A stretch of 64,000 bases of DNA from Snodgrassella communis (GTDB lineage Bacteria > Pseudomonadota > Gammaproteobacteria > Burkholderiales > Neisseriaceae). The stretch lies in NCBI RefSeq assembly GCF_914768045.1, contig NZ_CAJZCD010000003.1:1-64000 (forward strand), given 5' to 3'. Below the pieces are notes generated by a model that made no database searches, was not told the origin of the DNA, and saw nothing but the letters and a program-made list of their open reading frames with translations. Shown in pieces: positions 1 through 8,799 of the stretch. The first letter of the stretch is position 1. The number at the start of each line of letters is the position of its first letter. The position numbers and the translations under genes are program-made.

Positions 1-1
1 G

Positions 2-1495
2 CAGCGAGCCAAGGCCATGCAGGACGCAGCCTTGAATGGTAAGAATGGCAAAATTGCGCAATTGAAGGATTTATATGCGCTGGGAGCGGATATCTGGAAA
101 CGGCTTAAAGCTAAAGATAGCAGTGATATGAAAGTGCTGATGGACAGAATCCGGAATAGTCCGGAAGCGTATACGCCGAAATATCCTGAGGTGACAGAGC
201 TGTTTGATGAGCAGATACATGATTCACGCGCTAAATACATGCATACGCTGCTGAGTGACCGCGAGCCGTTTACCAGTTATTTTTCTCACCGGCTGATATT
301 CAGTGGTTCATATTCTAATAAGCCGCTGACGCCGATGTTGTTGAAAAATAATTTAGCCGGTCTGACTGGTATTGCCCGCAGTGCCTATATGTCGATTCGT
401 TATGGTAATCCGGCTTATATTCTGCTGGGGCTGAATAATCCGGAGCTGTTTGTGACGGATGCGGATTATAAGGCTCTGGATGAGCTGAAGAATGGTTTTG
501 ATGCTATTGTGATTGATCCGGATACAGGTAAGGTGTTGATGGATGGAAAAAATCTCAAAAAACTAATCGATATGTGCAAAAAATCGCAGCAAGCCATGCA
601 GCAGTTACAGGAATCGCTCAATCAGGTACAGCCGTGGAATATGGATGAGTTTGCAGACAAGATACTGAAGGAAATTGCCAAAAACGGCAATGAAACGCTG
701 AAGAATCTGGAACAAATCCGGGAATTGCTGCAACAACAGAAACAGCAGTTGGCCAAAATGGTACAAGCGGCCACTGCTGGAGCCAATACGCCTACGCAAA
801 TAGCCAGTATGGCGGCGGCGGATGAGGCCAGTGCTTCGATGGCTGAGGCTGGTGGAGCTGAAACGGCAATAAAAATGCAGCAGCAGCTAGATAACATGCT
901 GAAAGCTGTAGAAGCCAGAATAGAGCAGTTACAGGCTGCGCTGGATCCGGCCAATCAGGTGGGTGATGGTAGTGCGGCGGCACGGGTACAAAATCTGCTG
1001 TCTCAGCTAGATATACAGCCGGCGGGAAGCCAGAATCTGAATTTGGTTGAGGGGATGGCAAATACGCAGATACGTTTCCTGCCTAAAGGACAGGTGTTGG
1101 AAGACATCAATCCGCAGGCGATGGCAGATTATTTGCGTGCGCAAATTGATGAATATCGGCAGAATCTGCAACGGCAAACGGCAAATGCGGTGAAGCTGAT
1201 GCAAAATGGGGAAGATGATCCGCAGACGCTGGCGCAGGTATTCTATCGCAATGCTCAGGGCGATATAGCTGATCAGGCGGTAAGCAATATCAGTAGAACA
1301 ACGCTCAATAGTCTGGGGATGCAGGATTTGGAGCTGAATGAGTTTCTGCCGGAAAATATTGCCAACCGCAGCCGGGCAGAAATTACTCAGTTGCTCCAGC
1401 AGTTGCGCAGTGGGCAGGTTCCAGCAGAATTGCAGTCGTTGCCACAACACCGTCTGCAAATAATGGCTCGGGTGCTGGAAAGCTGGCTGGCTTAA
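2..1495 (+). CDS. Uncharacterised glutamine-rich protein, 5' end possibly outside window
   Basis: I do not recognise this protein. The first ATG is at 17 (492 residues), but the frame is open back to base 2 with no stop, so the true start may lie upstream of the window. The N-terminal ~170 residues look globular and mixed in charge. Residues ~185-310 and ~375-400 are rich in Gln, Leu, Glu and Ala with heptad-like spacing, suggesting coiled coil, and residues ~250-285 are Ala-rich and low in complexity. No signal peptide or membrane segment is visible after the ATG. A hairpin follows the stop. It could be the C-terminal part of a larger secreted or effector-like protein, but nothing here proves that. 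Confidence 0.6.
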   Translation, partial: QRAKAMQDAALNGKNGKIAQLKDLYALGADIWKRLKAKDSSDMKVLMDRIRNSPEAYTPKYPEVTELFDEQIHDSRAKYMHTLLSDREPFTSYFSHRLIFSGSYSNKPLTPMLLKNNLAGLTGIARSAYMSIRYGNPAYILLGLNNPELFVTDADYKALDELKNGFDAIVIDPDTGKVLMDGKNLKKLIDMCKKSQQAMQQLQESLNQVQPWNMDEFADKILKEIAKNGNETLKNLEQIRELLQQQKQQLAKMVQAATAGANTPTQIASMAAADEASASMAEAGGAETAIKMQQQLDNMLKAVEARIEQLQAALDPANQVGDGSAAARVQNLLSQLDIQPAGSQNLNLVEGMANTQIRFLPKGQVLEDINPQAMADYLRAQIDEYRQNLQRQTANAVKLMQNGEDDPQTLAQVFYRNAQGDIADQAVSNISRTTLNSLGMQDLELNEFLPENIANRSRAEITQLLQQLRSGQVPAELQSLPQHRLQIMARVLESWLA

Positions 1496-1504
1496 AATTC
1501 AAAT

Positions 1505-1533
1505 GGCCGGCAGGAGGGATGCTTTTGCCGGCC
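1505..1533 (+). terminator. Hairpin after the first gene
   Basis: An 8-bp perfect stem, GGCCGGCA (1505-1512) with TGCCGGCC (1526-1533), lies 10 bases after the stop codon. No T-run follows, so it is a weak intrinsic terminator candidate or an mRNA 3'-end stabiliser. Confidence 0.4.
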
Positions 1534-1610
1534 GGATGAGGTAATTCAGCTACTGTACTAAATACTGTAGATGATATTTCTAGTATGGTAATTTTTTTCG
1601 GAGTCTTCCC

Positions 1611-1823
1611 CTACTCTGCTCTGCAATTTAGAAGCAGTAGCACTGCAGCTAATCCAAAATAATGAATAAAGGTATAATTGATATAGTTTGCACTCCAGCC
1701 AGACCAATTTAAATATTTTCTATACTCATAAAATTGCCAGAATGAAAGAAATCAAAACAATGGTGTATATGCCATCAAGAACAACCCTATTCTGGTTGTT
1801 AATTTAAGCCCGTATGTTTGCAC
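1611..1823 (-). pseudogene. Broken small membrane protein gene with one in-frame TGA
   Basis: Reading the minus strand from GTG at 1823 to TAG at 1611 gives one continuous frame of 70 codons interrupted only by TGA at 1752-1754 (codon 24). AGGAGA lies about 10 bases upstream of the GTG. An ATG at 1830 between the two is out of frame and stops after eight codons. The frame encodes a hydrophobic, aromatic-rich product with FLMAYTPLF before the stop and FGLAAVLLLLNC near the end, like a two-helix membrane protein. The simplest reading is a gene killed by a TGG-to-TGA change, perhaps with a second lesion at its start. Family unknown. Confidence 0.4.
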
Positions 1824-1833
1824 TGTTCATTCT

Positions 1834-2081
1834 CCTATCATAATATTTTTCAGATAAAATTTGGCTTAATATTTTGAAATTGAAAAAATAACAATACTAT
1901 TTATACATGGTAATAAATAACACAATGGTAATAAAGCTAACATGGCGCATATCTTAGTTTTTATTAGATATTTAATCTTATCTGTAATTAACTAATTTTC
2001 AGACAATTTCTTCGCGACTTTAGATATAGAGCCTTGAGAATATGATTAATATCTGGCTACTGGCACAATCAAGATAATTGT
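1834..2081. other. AT-rich intergenic remainder
   Basis: Very AT-rich sequence between the broken membrane gene and the copA stop codon. I see no gene, no clear terminator for copA and no repeat here. Confidence 0.5.
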
Positions 2082-4286
2082 TCAATCCAATCTGCTTTTA
2101 CGCAATCGCAAAGCGTTGAGTAATACGGAGATGGAGCTCATCGCCATAGCTGCGCCGGCGATAACCGGGCTAAGCCAGCCGATGGCGGCCAAGGGTATAC
2201 CAAGAATATTATAGAAAAAGGCGAAAAACAGATTTTGTTTCACCACACGTACGGTGGCATGGGCTAAGGCAAGGGCGTCGGCTACTTGGGTTACGGAATG
2301 GCGCATTAAGGTGGCCGAAGCGGTATTGGTGGCGATATCTGCCCCACCATACATGGCAAAGCTGACATCGGCTGCGGCCAGTGCTGGTGCGTCGTTTATG
2401 CCATCGCCAACCATGGCCACAACTTTGCCCTGCTGCATCAGTAAATGTACTGCCTCAGCTTTGGCGCGCGGATTCATTTGTGCCTGATAATGGCTGATAC
2501 CCAGTTGTCTGGCGATGTGTTCGACTACGCTGTGCTGGTCGCCACTCATCATCTGGATTTCAATATGCTGTTGCTGTAAGCGCTGAATGGCGCTGATGGT
2601 ATCTTCTTTTAGGGCATCGGCAATGGCAAATGCACCAGCCACTTCTTCATTGATGGCGATAACTACGATGCTGGCAATCTGCCAGATTTCCTGTTCCATC
2701 AGCTCCTGCGGAATGCTGAATCGGCAATAGGCCGGATTGCCCACTTTGACATTGCCGTAACCTGCTATCTGTGCCTGTGTCCCCTGCCCAATATCGCTAT
2801 GGCTGTTGGTAGCGGTTAATGCAGGCAGTTGCTGCTGTTGTGCAGCCTGTATGATGGCCTGTGCCAGTGGGTGGGTTGTAAGCTGTTCTACGGCAGCAGC
2901 CAGTTGCAGAATTTTCTGGCTATTAAAGTTACTGTTGGGAGCGCACCATTGGGCAATAATCTGTGGCTTGCCATTGGTAAGGGTGCCGGTTTTATCCAGT
3001 ACAACGGTAGTTACTTGGCTGGTACGCTCCAGTGAGGCGGCATCTTTAAACCATACGCCATTGCGTGCTGCGCGTCCCATGCCTACCATCATGGCGGCAG
3101 GTGTGGCCAGCCCCAGTGCACACGGGCAGGCAATAACCAGCACGGCTACGCCACGGGTAATTGCCTGATTAAAATCGCCGCTAAGCCAGTAGTTGAGGAT
3201 AAAGGTTAATACGGCGATGGCAACCACTGTAGGCACAAATATCATGGATACTTTGTCGGCCAGCCGTGCGATGGGTGCTTTGCTGCCTTGCGCCTGCGCC
3301 AGTGCCTGCATCATGTCGCCCAGCAGGGTTTGGCTGCCGAGGGTTTGTGCCTGATAGGTAATGCTGCCGTTACTAAGCAGTGCGCCGGCCAATACTTTGT
3401 CACCAGTCTGTTTTAATAAGGGTTTGGATTCGCCGGTGAGATAGCTTTCATCACACCACGCTTCGCCACTGGATACGATGCCATCGGCAGCAATGCGATT
3501 GCCGGCATTGGTTTGCAGGATATCGCCCGGCTGTATCTGGCTCAGTGGTACTTGCTGCCAGCCATGAGCAGTTTGTTTGCGTACCATTTTCGGGGTGAGT
3601 TGCAGCAGCATACTCATGCTGTTGAGGCTTTGTTTTTTGGTGCGCTGTTCGAGATATTTACCCAGCGATACAAAGGCAATCACCATGACGCTGGCTTCAA
3701 AGTAAATATACTGGTGTGCATGATTATGCTGGTTAAACAGCATTACGCTGGAGTAAAGCCAGATGGCTATTGTGCCCAGAGACACAAGTACGTCCATATT
3801 GGCTACACCGCCCTGTAGGGATTTGATGGCGCTATTGTAAAACGGCCATGCGAAGCCAAGCTGGATAATGGATGCCAGTATAAACTGCCATAGCGGTGGC
3901 AGCATCCACTGCTGTCCCAGTAACATGCCTAGCATACCAATAATAAACGGCATGGCAATCAGCCAGATTATTGCTAATCGCCATGATATGCGGGTATGTT
4001 CACCAGACTGTGTATCAGCCAGTGTTTCGATACCGGTACTGCTGGCTGGTATAGCCTTAAAGCCGGTTTTAGCAACTATCTGCACGATTTCGTTTGTAGT
4101 CAGAATGCTGTTGTCAAAACAGGTTTGTAATTCATCGCTGGCAAAATTAACATCGGCTGCAATAATGCCCTGTTGCCGGCGCAATACTTTTTCAATGCGG
4201 TTGGCACAGGCCTGACAGTCCATGCCTTCAATAGCAAAACGCGCTGTTGCGGTTTTGTTACTGTTTGAGTGCTGCTTTTCATCCAT
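2082..4286 (-). CDS. copA: Copper-exporting P1B-type ATPase
   Basis: Inner-membrane ATPase that pumps Cu(I) out of the cytoplasm; 734 residues, usual for a one-HMA CopA. Visible in order: an N-terminal heavy-metal domain with GMDCQAC (Cys24/Cys27); membrane helices; the TGES phosphatase motif; the CPC metal-binding helix motif near residue 389; the phosphorylation motif DKTGT near 430; the HP motif in TTHPLA; and the hinge GDGINDAP. The conserved C-terminal membrane pair follows. The ATG is preceded by AAAGGACA. It lies 40 bases downstream of the copper chaperone gene on the same strand, and both are probably transcribed from the CueR-type promoter at 4579-4609. Confidence 0.95.
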   Translation of the reverse strand: MDEKQHSNSNKTATARFAIEGMDCQACANRIEKVLRRQQGIIAADVNFASDELQTCFDNSILTTNEIVQIVAKTGFKAIPASSTGIETLADTQSGEHTRISWRLAIIWLIAMPFIIGMLGMLLGQQWMLPPLWQFILASIIQLGFAWPFYNSAIKSLQGGVANMDVLVSLGTIAIWLYSSVMLFNQHNHAHQYIYFEASVMVIAFVSLGKYLEQRTKKQSLNSMSMLLQLTPKMVRKQTAHGWQQVPLSQIQPGDILQTNAGNRIAADGIVSSGEAWCDESYLTGESKPLLKQTGDKVLAGALLSNGSITYQAQTLGSQTLLGDMMQALAQAQGSKAPIARLADKVSMIFVPTVVAIAVLTFILNYWLSGDFNQAITRGVAVLVIACPCALGLATPAAMMVGMGRAARNGVWFKDAASLERTSQVTTVVLDKTGTLTNGKPQIIAQWCAPNSNFNSQKILQLAAAVEQLTTHPLAQAIIQAAQQQQLPALTATNSHSDIGQGTQAQIAGYGNVKVGNPAYCRFSIPQELMEQEIWQIASIVVIAINEEVAGAFAIADALKEDTISAIQRLQQQHIEIQMMSGDQHSVVEHIARQLGISHYQAQMNPRAKAEAVHLLMQQGKVVAMVGDGINDAPALAAADVSFAMYGGADIATNTASATLMRHSVTQVADALALAHATVRVVKQNLFFAFFYNILGIPLAAIGWLSPVIAGAAMAMSSISVLLNALRLRKSRLD

Positions 4287-4326
4287 TGTCCTGTCCTTTA
4301 CCTGTGCAACCGTTCTGCCTAGTGGG

Positions 4327-4533
4327 CTAAACTACATCAAATCCAGCTGCCTCTACGGCAGCTTTAAGGGTTTCTACATTGGTAAGGCGGTCATCAAAGC
4401 CAATATCGGCAATGCTGGTGGCAAAATTTACCGCCACGGTTTCTACACCCGGACTGCCCTGCAATGCTGCTGTGACACTTTTGGCACAGCCTTCGCAGCT
4501 CATGCCGTCAATTTTGAACTGAACCATTTGCAT
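4327..4533 (-). CDS. copZ: Copper chaperone (HMA domain)
   Basis: A 68-residue stand-alone heavy-metal-associated domain with the Cu(I)-binding motif GMSCEGC (Cys13/Cys16) and the expected beta-alpha-beta length. It should bind cytosolic Cu(I) and hand it to the CopA N-terminal domain. AAGGAGG lies five bases before the ATG, a strong ribosome site. It is the first gene of the copZ-copA unit and is divergent from cueR. Another MerXP-type metal chaperone role is possible, but the neighbours argue for copper. Confidence 0.9.
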   Translation of the reverse strand: MQMVQFKIDGMSCEGCAKSVTAALQGSPGVETVAVNFATSIADIGFDDRLTNVETLKAAVEAAGFDVV

Positions 4534-4578
4534 TTTTGCCTCCTTATGGTTTGGGTTAAATCAAAATCTACAAAATAA

Positions 4579-4609
4579 AGCTTAAACCTTAACGCTGTGA
4601 TAGAGTCAA
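4579..4609 (-). promoter_or_regulatory. CueR-type promoter with 19-bp spacer for copZ-copA
   Basis: On the minus strand TTGACT (-35, 4604-4609) and TAAGCT (-10, 4579-4584) are separated by exactly 19 bp, the over-long spacing typical of MerR-family activated promoters. The spacer ends in GTTAAGGT, and its start matches the inverse complement imperfectly (5 of 8). The cueR gene diverges on the other side. Confidence 0.65.
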
Positions 4610-4646
4610 ATTTTAATTCGGATTTACAGTATTTTCTTAATGCGCT

Positions 4647-5054
4647 ATGAATATTGGTACAGCAGAAAAATTATCCGGTTTATCCTGTAAGACAATTCGG
4701 GATTACGAGGCCGCCGGTTTAATCCGGCCATTGCGTCAGAGCAATGGCTATCGCAGTTATAGTGATGCAGATATTGCTACTCTGTGTTTTATTAAACATG
4801 CGCGTGAAGTGGATTTTTCATTAGCACAGATTGCTGAGCTATTAGCATTACGCAATAATCCGCAGCGCGTTAGTGCCGATGTGAAGGCGCTGGTTGGGGA
4901 GCATATCCAGCGCCTGAACCAGAAAATCAATGATTTGAACAGTATGAAGGATACGCTGGAAAACTGGTATAAGCATTGCGGTGGCAATGCCTCACCTCAG
5001 TGTGCCATTATTGACGGGCTGAATAAGCACGACTGTGCCAATAGCAGGGATTAA
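4647..5054 (+). CDS. cueR: Copper-sensing MerR-family activator CueR
   Basis: A 135-residue MerR-family regulator. An N-terminal winged helix-turn-helix contains the family pattern TIRDYEAAGL and GYRSYSDADI, followed by the dimerisation helix (residues ~80-108) and a metal-binding loop. Cys111 and Cys119 (HCGGNASPQC) match the two Cu(I) ligands of Escherichia coli CueR in spacing, and a further Cys130 follows. It should bend the 19-bp-spacer promoter in front of copZ when Cu(I) binds. It is divergent from the genes it is expected to control, the classic layout. Confidence 0.9.
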   Translation: MNIGTAEKLSGLSCKTIRDYEAAGLIRPLRQSNGYRSYSDADIATLCFIKHAREVDFSLAQIAELLALRNNPQRVSADVKALVGEHIQRLNQKINDLNSMKDTLENWYKHCGGNASPQCAIIDGLNKHDCANSRD

Positions 5055-5180
5055 GGCTGCTCGTTATTGGCTATATTGAAATGTGACAAGCTGCTGTACG
5101 TTGTAACTAAAACTGTCTTTTTGTTTAAAACCGGCTAAAATAGTCGCTTTTTGGCACTTTTGCCTGCGTTTATTGTTGCT

Positions 5181-8100
5181 ATGCGTCTAACCCACATCAA
5201 GCTTTCCGGCTTTAAATCATTTGTTGACCCCACTACGATTGCGGTACCGGGCAGACTGGTTGCTGTCATCGGGCCAAATGGCTGTGGTAAAAGCAATGTG
5301 ATAGATGCGGTACGCTGGGTACTGGGTGAGGCCTCGGCCAGACAGTTGCGTGGCGAAAGCATGCAGGACGTGATTTTCAATGGTGCCAATACCCGCCGTC
5401 CGGCTCCGCGCGCCAGTGTGGAACTGGTGTTTGATAACAGTGATGGCCAGCTTCAAGGCGCATGGGGACAATATGCGGAAGTGGCGATAAAGCGCCAGCT
5501 TACTCGTCAGGGCGATTCTACTTATTACATCAATAATCAGGTCGTGCGCCGCCGCGATATTACTGATCTGTTTCTCGGCACGGGTGTAGGTGCTCGTGGC
5601 TATGCGGTGATTGAGCAAGGCATGATTTCGCGCATTATTGAAGCGCGGCCGGAAGAGCTGCGTGCTCATATTGAAGAAGCTGCCGGCGTATCCAAATACA
5701 AGGAACGCCGGCGTGAAACTGAAAACCGGCTGGCCGATACGCGCGAACATTTACAACGGCTGGCCGATTTACAAAGCGAGCTGGATCGTCAGGTAGAAAA
5801 GTTACAGCGACAGGCCAATACTGCCCGACGCTATCAGGAACTGAAAGCCCAGATTGCTGATAAACAGGATTTATTTGATTACAGCCAGTGGCAGCAGGCA
5901 CTGCATCAGGCCGATAGTGCCACACTGCTGTACCAACAGCATGGCAGTGCGCAGGAAACACTCCAGCAACAAGTGGAGGCACTGGAAGAAACGCTGCAAC
6001 AATTACGCCAGCAGGAGCAGCAACAGCAGCAGCAGGTACGGGAAGCTGAAATGAAGCGTGCCGGCCTGCGTGAACACTGGGCGCGGCTGGAAGAACAAAT
6101 TCGCCACCGGCGAGACTGGCAGCAGCGCATTGCACGTGAGCAGGCGCAGGCACAAACGGAGCTGCAACGACTGCATAATGAAGACCAGCAACAGCAGGAG
6201 CAGCTCAAAACTGCTGGTATGGAGCTGGAAGAACAGCAGCTACAGCGCGAACAATGGGCACTACAGGCTGCGGAACATGAAGCGCGCATGCCGGAACTGG
6301 AAGAACTGGCTCATCAGGGTGAGCGCACCCGCCAGAATCAGCAAAATGAGCTGGCACGGCTGGAGCGTGAGCTGGCGATTAAGCAACAGCAACATCACCA
6401 TGCAACCAGCAGTATTAACCAGTTGCAGCAACGCCAGCAGCGTTTGCAAGAAGAACTGGCACAACTGGCCTTACCGCAAACCGAAGAACTGCAACAAGCG
6501 CAGGACACCGCAGCAGAGCTGGAGCAGGTTGTGGCCACTCTGGAAGAAAACCTGCTGCAATATGAGCAGCAACGTGAAAACGCACAACAAACACTTATTC
6601 TGGCGCAGCAACAGCACCGGCAACTGGACAAACAGCAGCTTACGCTAAGCGCACAGGTAGAAACGTTAATTGCCTTGCTCCCGCAGGCTGAGCGCAGCAG
6701 CATTGCAGACGTAACTGATGCGGATATTCCATTGCTGTGGCAACACATGCAGGTTGCGCCACAATGGCAGCACGCCACCAGCGTGGTTCTGGGACACAAG
6801 CTACAGGCGCAGCATACTGAGCAGTTAAAACTGGCCGATATCCTGCCCGAATGCACAACAGTATGGATCAATCAGGCTGATGAAGCAGAAAAACAGCCTC
6901 TTGCGCCTAATGCCTTATTGCAGCATATAGAAGTACAGGCACCTTTTACGCAAGCGATACACTATTGGCTTGGACAGGTATTATGTGCTGAAACATTGGA
7001 TGCAGCCCTGCTTTTGCAGGCAGACTTACAGCCCCATCAATTGATTGTCACTCCGGAAGGTCATAGTGTTGATGCGGTTAGTGTTACTTTATATACCGAA
7101 GATAATGGCATCAGTCTGCTGCAACAGCAGCAGCAACTGCGTGAGCAGCAGCAGGCACAGGCGGCGCTGGAAAAACCATTACAGCAGGCAGCAGAAGCCA
7201 TGCAGCTGGCACAGCGCAATCTAGAAAATACTGAAACCCAGCTAAATCAGTGCCAGCAGCAGCTAAAACAGCAACAACAGCACTGGCAAACTGCTTCAGC
7301 TCAGGCCACTGAGTTACTGGCACGCACCGGCCAAGGGCAGTTACGGCGTGAACATATTCAGCAGGAAAGCGCGCTGATAAACAGCGAATTGACCCAACAG
7401 CAGCAGGTACAGCAACAGTCTCAGGCTGATATTGAAAACCTGAATCTGGCTATTGAACAGTTGCGTCCACAATTACAAAATCACACCGCCAGCCAGCACA
7501 GCCAGCAGCAAACATTAAAACAAAGTCAACTGGCCTTACTGGAAGCACGCCGGCAGCAAGGGCTGGTGGAAATGGCCATTGTACGGCTGCAACAATGCAT
7601 TCAGAGTGCCACTCAGGAACGCCAGCGCATTGCCCGCGATACCGAACGCTGGCAGGAACGCCAGAGTGAGCTGGCTTTGGGTATTGCCGAGCAGGAAATG
7701 GACGATGAGCAAACCCTGCAAACCGAAGAACTGAATGCACAGATTGACGTGGCTGGTGAGCAGTGTGCAGCCGCACAGCAACAGCTCCAGCAACTTCAGC
7801 AGCAATTACAACAGACGCAGCAGCAGCAACATAGCCTCAACAGCCGCTTACCGCAGTTACAGGCCGATACCCAAGCAGCCCTGTTACAGCAGCAGGAAGC
7901 TTTGCTCAATGCCAGACGCTTTCATGAAACACTCCAGCAGAATAACGCCAATCTGGATGCATTGGCTGAGCAGTTTGCCCAGTCCGCTCAGGCGGCACCG
8001 GAACTAAGCCAGCAGATTGCAGCACTGGCACAAAAAATCAACGCACTCGGTGCAGTTAATCTGGCCGCATTGCAGGAATTGGAAGAAGCACACGAGCGCG

Positions 8101-8660
8101 CTGAGTATTATCAGAAACAAACCGCTGATGTACAGGCAGCCATTGCCCTGCTGGAAGAGGCTATCAGCACCATTGATGAAGAAACCAAAAGCCGCTTTAA
8201 AACCACTTTTGATGCGGTCAACGAAAAAGTACAGAGCTATTTCCCCACCCTGTTTGGTGGTGGTGAAGCGCATCTGGATATGGTAGGTGATGATTTACTC
8301 AGTGCTGGTGTCTCCATCATGGCACGCCCGCCCGGCAAGAAAAACAGTACCATTCATCTGCTTTCCGGTGGCGAAAAAGCCTTAACCGCCATGAGTCTGG
8401 TATTTGCCCTGTTCAGCCTTAATCCGGCGCCATTCTGCCTGCTGGATGAGGTGGATGCACCGCTGGATGATGCCAATACCAGCCGCTTTTGTAATCTGGT
8501 ACAACAAATGTCGGCACAAACTCAGTTTGTTTATATTTCGCATAACCGCCTGACGATGGAAATGGCCGAACAGCTGGTAGGCGTAACTATGCAGGAAAAA
8601 GGGGTGTCGCGTATTGTTGAAGTGAATATCCGTCAGGCACTCGATATGGCAGAAGCGTAA
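5181..8660 (+). CDS. smc: Chromosome partition protein SMC
   Basis: Structural maintenance of chromosomes ATPase for chromosome organisation and segregation, 1159 residues. I start it at ATG 5181 (MRLTHIKLSGFKSF), the usual SMC start; a TTG 30 bases upstream is less likely. Walker A GPNGCGKSN is at residues 31-39, a first coiled coil runs to ~500, a hinge spans ~505-625, and a second coil runs to ~1000. The ABC signature LLSGGEKA is near 1059 and Walker B CLLDEVDAPLDD near 1085. Both coils are extremely rich in glutamine, with many CAG/CAA runs, unusual even for this family. I see no scpA or scpB next to it. Confidence 0.96.
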   Translation: MRLTHIKLSGFKSFVDPTTIAVPGRLVAVIGPNGCGKSNVIDAVRWVLGEASARQLRGESMQDVIFNGANTRRPAPRASVELVFDNSDGQLQGAWGQYAEVAIKRQLTRQGDSTYYINNQVVRRRDITDLFLGTGVGARGYAVIEQGMISRIIEARPEELRAHIEEAAGVSKYKERRRETENRLADTREHLQRLADLQSELDRQVEKLQRQANTARRYQELKAQIADKQDLFDYSQWQQALHQADSATLLYQQHGSAQETLQQQVEALEETLQQLRQQEQQQQQQVREAEMKRAGLREHWARLEEQIRHRRDWQQRIAREQAQAQTELQRLHNEDQQQQEQLKTAGMELEEQQLQREQWALQAAEHEARMPELEELAHQGERTRQNQQNELARLERELAIKQQQHHHATSSINQLQQRQQRLQEELAQLALPQTEELQQAQDTAAELEQVVATLEENLLQYEQQRENAQQTLILAQQQHRQLDKQQLTLSAQVETLIALLPQAERSSIADVTDADIPLLWQHMQVAPQWQHATSVVLGHKLQAQHTEQLKLADILPECTTVWINQADEAEKQPLAPNALLQHIEVQAPFTQAIHYWLGQVLCAETLDAALLLQADLQPHQLIVTPEGHSVDAVSVTLYTEDNGISLLQQQQQLREQQQAQAALEKPLQQAAEAMQLAQRNLENTETQLNQCQQQLKQQQQHWQTASAQATELLARTGQGQLRREHIQQESALINSELTQQQQVQQQSQADIENLNLAIEQLRPQLQNHTASQHSQQQTLKQSQLALLEARRQQGLVEMAIVRLQQCIQSATQERQRIARDTERWQERQSELALGIAEQEMDDEQTLQTEELNAQIDVAGEQCAAAQQQLQQLQQQLQQTQQQQHSLNSRLPQLQADTQAALLQQQEALLNARRFHETLQQNNANLDALAEQFAQSAQAAPELSQQIAALAQKINALGAVNLAALQELEEAHERAEYYQKQTADVQAAIALLEEAISTIDEETKSRFKTTFDAVNEKVQSYFPTLFGGGEAHLDMVGDDLLSAGVSIMARPPGKKNSTIHLLSGGEKALTAMSLVFALFSLNPAPFCLLDEVDAPLDDANTSRFCNLVQQMSAQTQFVYISHNRLTMEMAEQLVGVTMQEKGVSRIVEVNIRQALDMAEA

Positions 8661-8799
8661 GCGCAAACAGGCATATCCGTTTCTTTACAGCACACTTACC
8701 AATGTATCTGCGCGGCTGCTTATGCAGCCCAGCAATAAATGCTGATAATCAAGCCAGATTTTTAATTTATAATCGCCGTAAAACCGGCTTCTACAGTTA

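Noticed and set aside
5217-8666. Many opposite-strand and shifted open frames over smc
   Set aside because: They mirror the Gln-rich repeats; composition such as Cys/Ser or Leu runs shows they are shadows.
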